A stretch of 64,000 bases of DNA from Pseudomonadota bacterium (GTDB taxonomy: Bacteria > Pseudomonadota > Gammaproteobacteria > Burkholderiales > Burkholderiaceae_C). The notes below the pieces were generated by a model, which saw only the letters and a program-made list of their open reading frames with translations, made no database searches and was not told the DNA's origin. How positions within the stretch are numbered: the first letter of the stretch is position 1; each line of letters begins with the position of its first letter. Of the stretch, positions 63,278-64,000 are shown piece by piece. The stretch lies in the NCBI GenBank assembly GCA_020161065.1, contig JAIUPH010000018.1, forward strand, positions 310,001 through 374,000. Reading direction: 5' to 3'. A program made the translations under genes and the position numbers.

Positions 63278-64000
63278 TGGCGAAGATCGGACGCCGCGCC
63301 TATGCCGAGATGTTCGGCCCCACCGTCGGCGACCGGCTGCGGCTGGCCGACACCGGGCTCGTCATCGAGGTCGAGCGCGACCACACGCTGGCCGCCGGCG
63401 GCCATGGAGAAGAAGTCAAGTTCGGCGGCGGCAAGACCATCCGCGACGGCATGGGCCAGGGCCAGCGCGTCAACGGCCCCGACCACGACCTGGCCTGCGA
63501 CTGCGTGATCACCAACGCGCTGATCGTCGACCATTGGGGCATCGTCAAGGCCGACATCGGCATCAAGGGCAGCCGCATCGCGGCCATCGGCAAGGCCGGC
63601 AACCCCGACGTGCAGCCGGGCGTGGACATCGTGATCGGCCCCGGCACCGAGATCATCGCTGGCGAAGGGTTGATCGTCACCGCCGGCGGCATCGACAGCC
63701 ACATCCACTTCATCTGCCCGCAGCAGATCGACGAGGCGCTGTACGCAGGCATAACCACCATGCTCGGCGGCGGCACCGGCCCGGCTACCGGCACCTTCGC
63801 CACCACCTGCACGCCGGGGCCGGAGAACCTGCACCGCATGCTGCAGGCGGCCGATTCCTTTGCGATGAACCTCGGCTTCCTGGGCAAGGGCAACGCCAGC
63901 CGGCCCGAGGCCTTGAGCCAGCAGATCGCCGCCGGCGCCATCGGCCTCAAGCTGCACGAGGACTGGGGCACGACGCCGAGCGCGATCGACAACTGCCTGG
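63277..64000 (+). CDS. ureC: Urease alpha subunit (3' end outside window)
   Basis: The first 241 residues of the catalytic subunit are present. Nickel ligands His142 and His144 lie in [14 protein letters not shown], and the Lys that is carbamylated is Lys225 in [28 protein letters not shown] opens the protein, as in all UreC. The remaining active-site region lies beyond the right edge. Confidence 0.98.
   Translation, partial: MAKIGRRAYAEMFGPTVGDRLRLADTGLVIEVERDHTLAAGGHGEEVKFGGGKTIRDGMGQGQRVNGPDHDLACDCVITNALIVDHWGIVKADIGIKGSRIAAIGKAGNPDVQPGVDIVIGPGTEIIAGEGLIVTAGGIDSHIHFICPQQIDEALYAGITTMLGGGTGPATGTFATTCTPGPENLHRMLQAADSFAMNLGFLGKGNASRPEALSQQIAAGAIGLKLHEDWGTTPSAIDNCL

Overview
The window is about 70% G+C, is packed with genes on both strands and carries no rRNA, tRNA or phage genes. 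It looks like the chromosome of a beta-proteobacterium of the order Burkholderiales (Comamonadaceae or Rubrivivax/Leptothrix-like). The grounds are five exported TctC/Bug-type solute-binding proteins, two branched-chain-amino-acid-type (Liv) ABC transporters, an MmgE/PrpD protein, a PEP-CTERM exported protein, and the urtABCDE and urease genes. The assignment is inferred from gene content; no phylogenetic marker is present.

Region 1 (1-10556) is catabolic. A minus-strand operon encodes a TctC protein, an SDR dehydrogenase and an acyl-CoA dehydrogenase (cut by the window edge), opposite an IclR regulator. An MmgE/PrpD protein diverges from a plus-strand operon encoding an NAD-dependent epimerase, an aldehyde dehydrogenase, a methylisocitrate-lyase-type enzyme, a TctC protein and a LysR regulator. 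Region 2 (10654-23839) holds a complete Liv transporter with an amidohydrolase and a GntR regulator. It is followed by a fumarate-reductase/tricarballylate-dehydrogenase-type flavoprotein, a PrpF isomerase, both ETF subunits, TctC, an SCP2-like protein and an alpha/beta hydrolase. Together these look like uptake and oxidation of carboxylic or aromatic acids through CoA or tricarboxylate intermediates.

Region 3 (23840-33093) is more irregular. It holds a decayed urtE fragment, a Tat-exported protein of unknown function, a long gene-free gap, a phytanoyl-CoA-dioxygenase-like enzyme, a TctC protein, a 1096-residue SARP/BTAD-AAA regulator, a PEP-CTERM protein and an unknown exported protein. Region 4 (33108-39674) is the urea transporter urtABCDE, with a SpoVT/AbrB-PIN toxin-antitoxin pair lying between urtA and urtB. 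Region 5 (39855-46375) holds an antiporter, a DUF2087 protein, a MetE-C-like protein, two glutathione transferases, a MAPEG protein, a DUF2127 protein and a LysR regulator.

Region 6 (46481-56135) is one long plus-strand operon for aromatic ring cleavage. It opens with an intradiol dioxygenase paralogue that has lost every iron ligand. Next come a Liv transporter whose permease and ATPase are fused, a Dabb protein, an intact hydroxyquinol-type dioxygenase, a citryl-CoA-lyase-like protein, a CaiB CoA-transferase and a TctC protein. Region 7 (56192-58061) has a methyltransferase, an RHH-PIN toxin-antitoxin pair and an AbrB remnant.

Region 8 (58068-64000) is the most striking. A 1156-residue protein joins an NCS1 nucleobase permease to a Cys-rich segment, a histidine kinase and a receiver. 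It is co-transcribed with a REC-LuxR response regulator and is divergent from ureABC. With urtABCDE about 20 kb away, the simplest reading is nitrogen scavenging in which a transporter-like sensor reports a urea-related compound or nucleobase.
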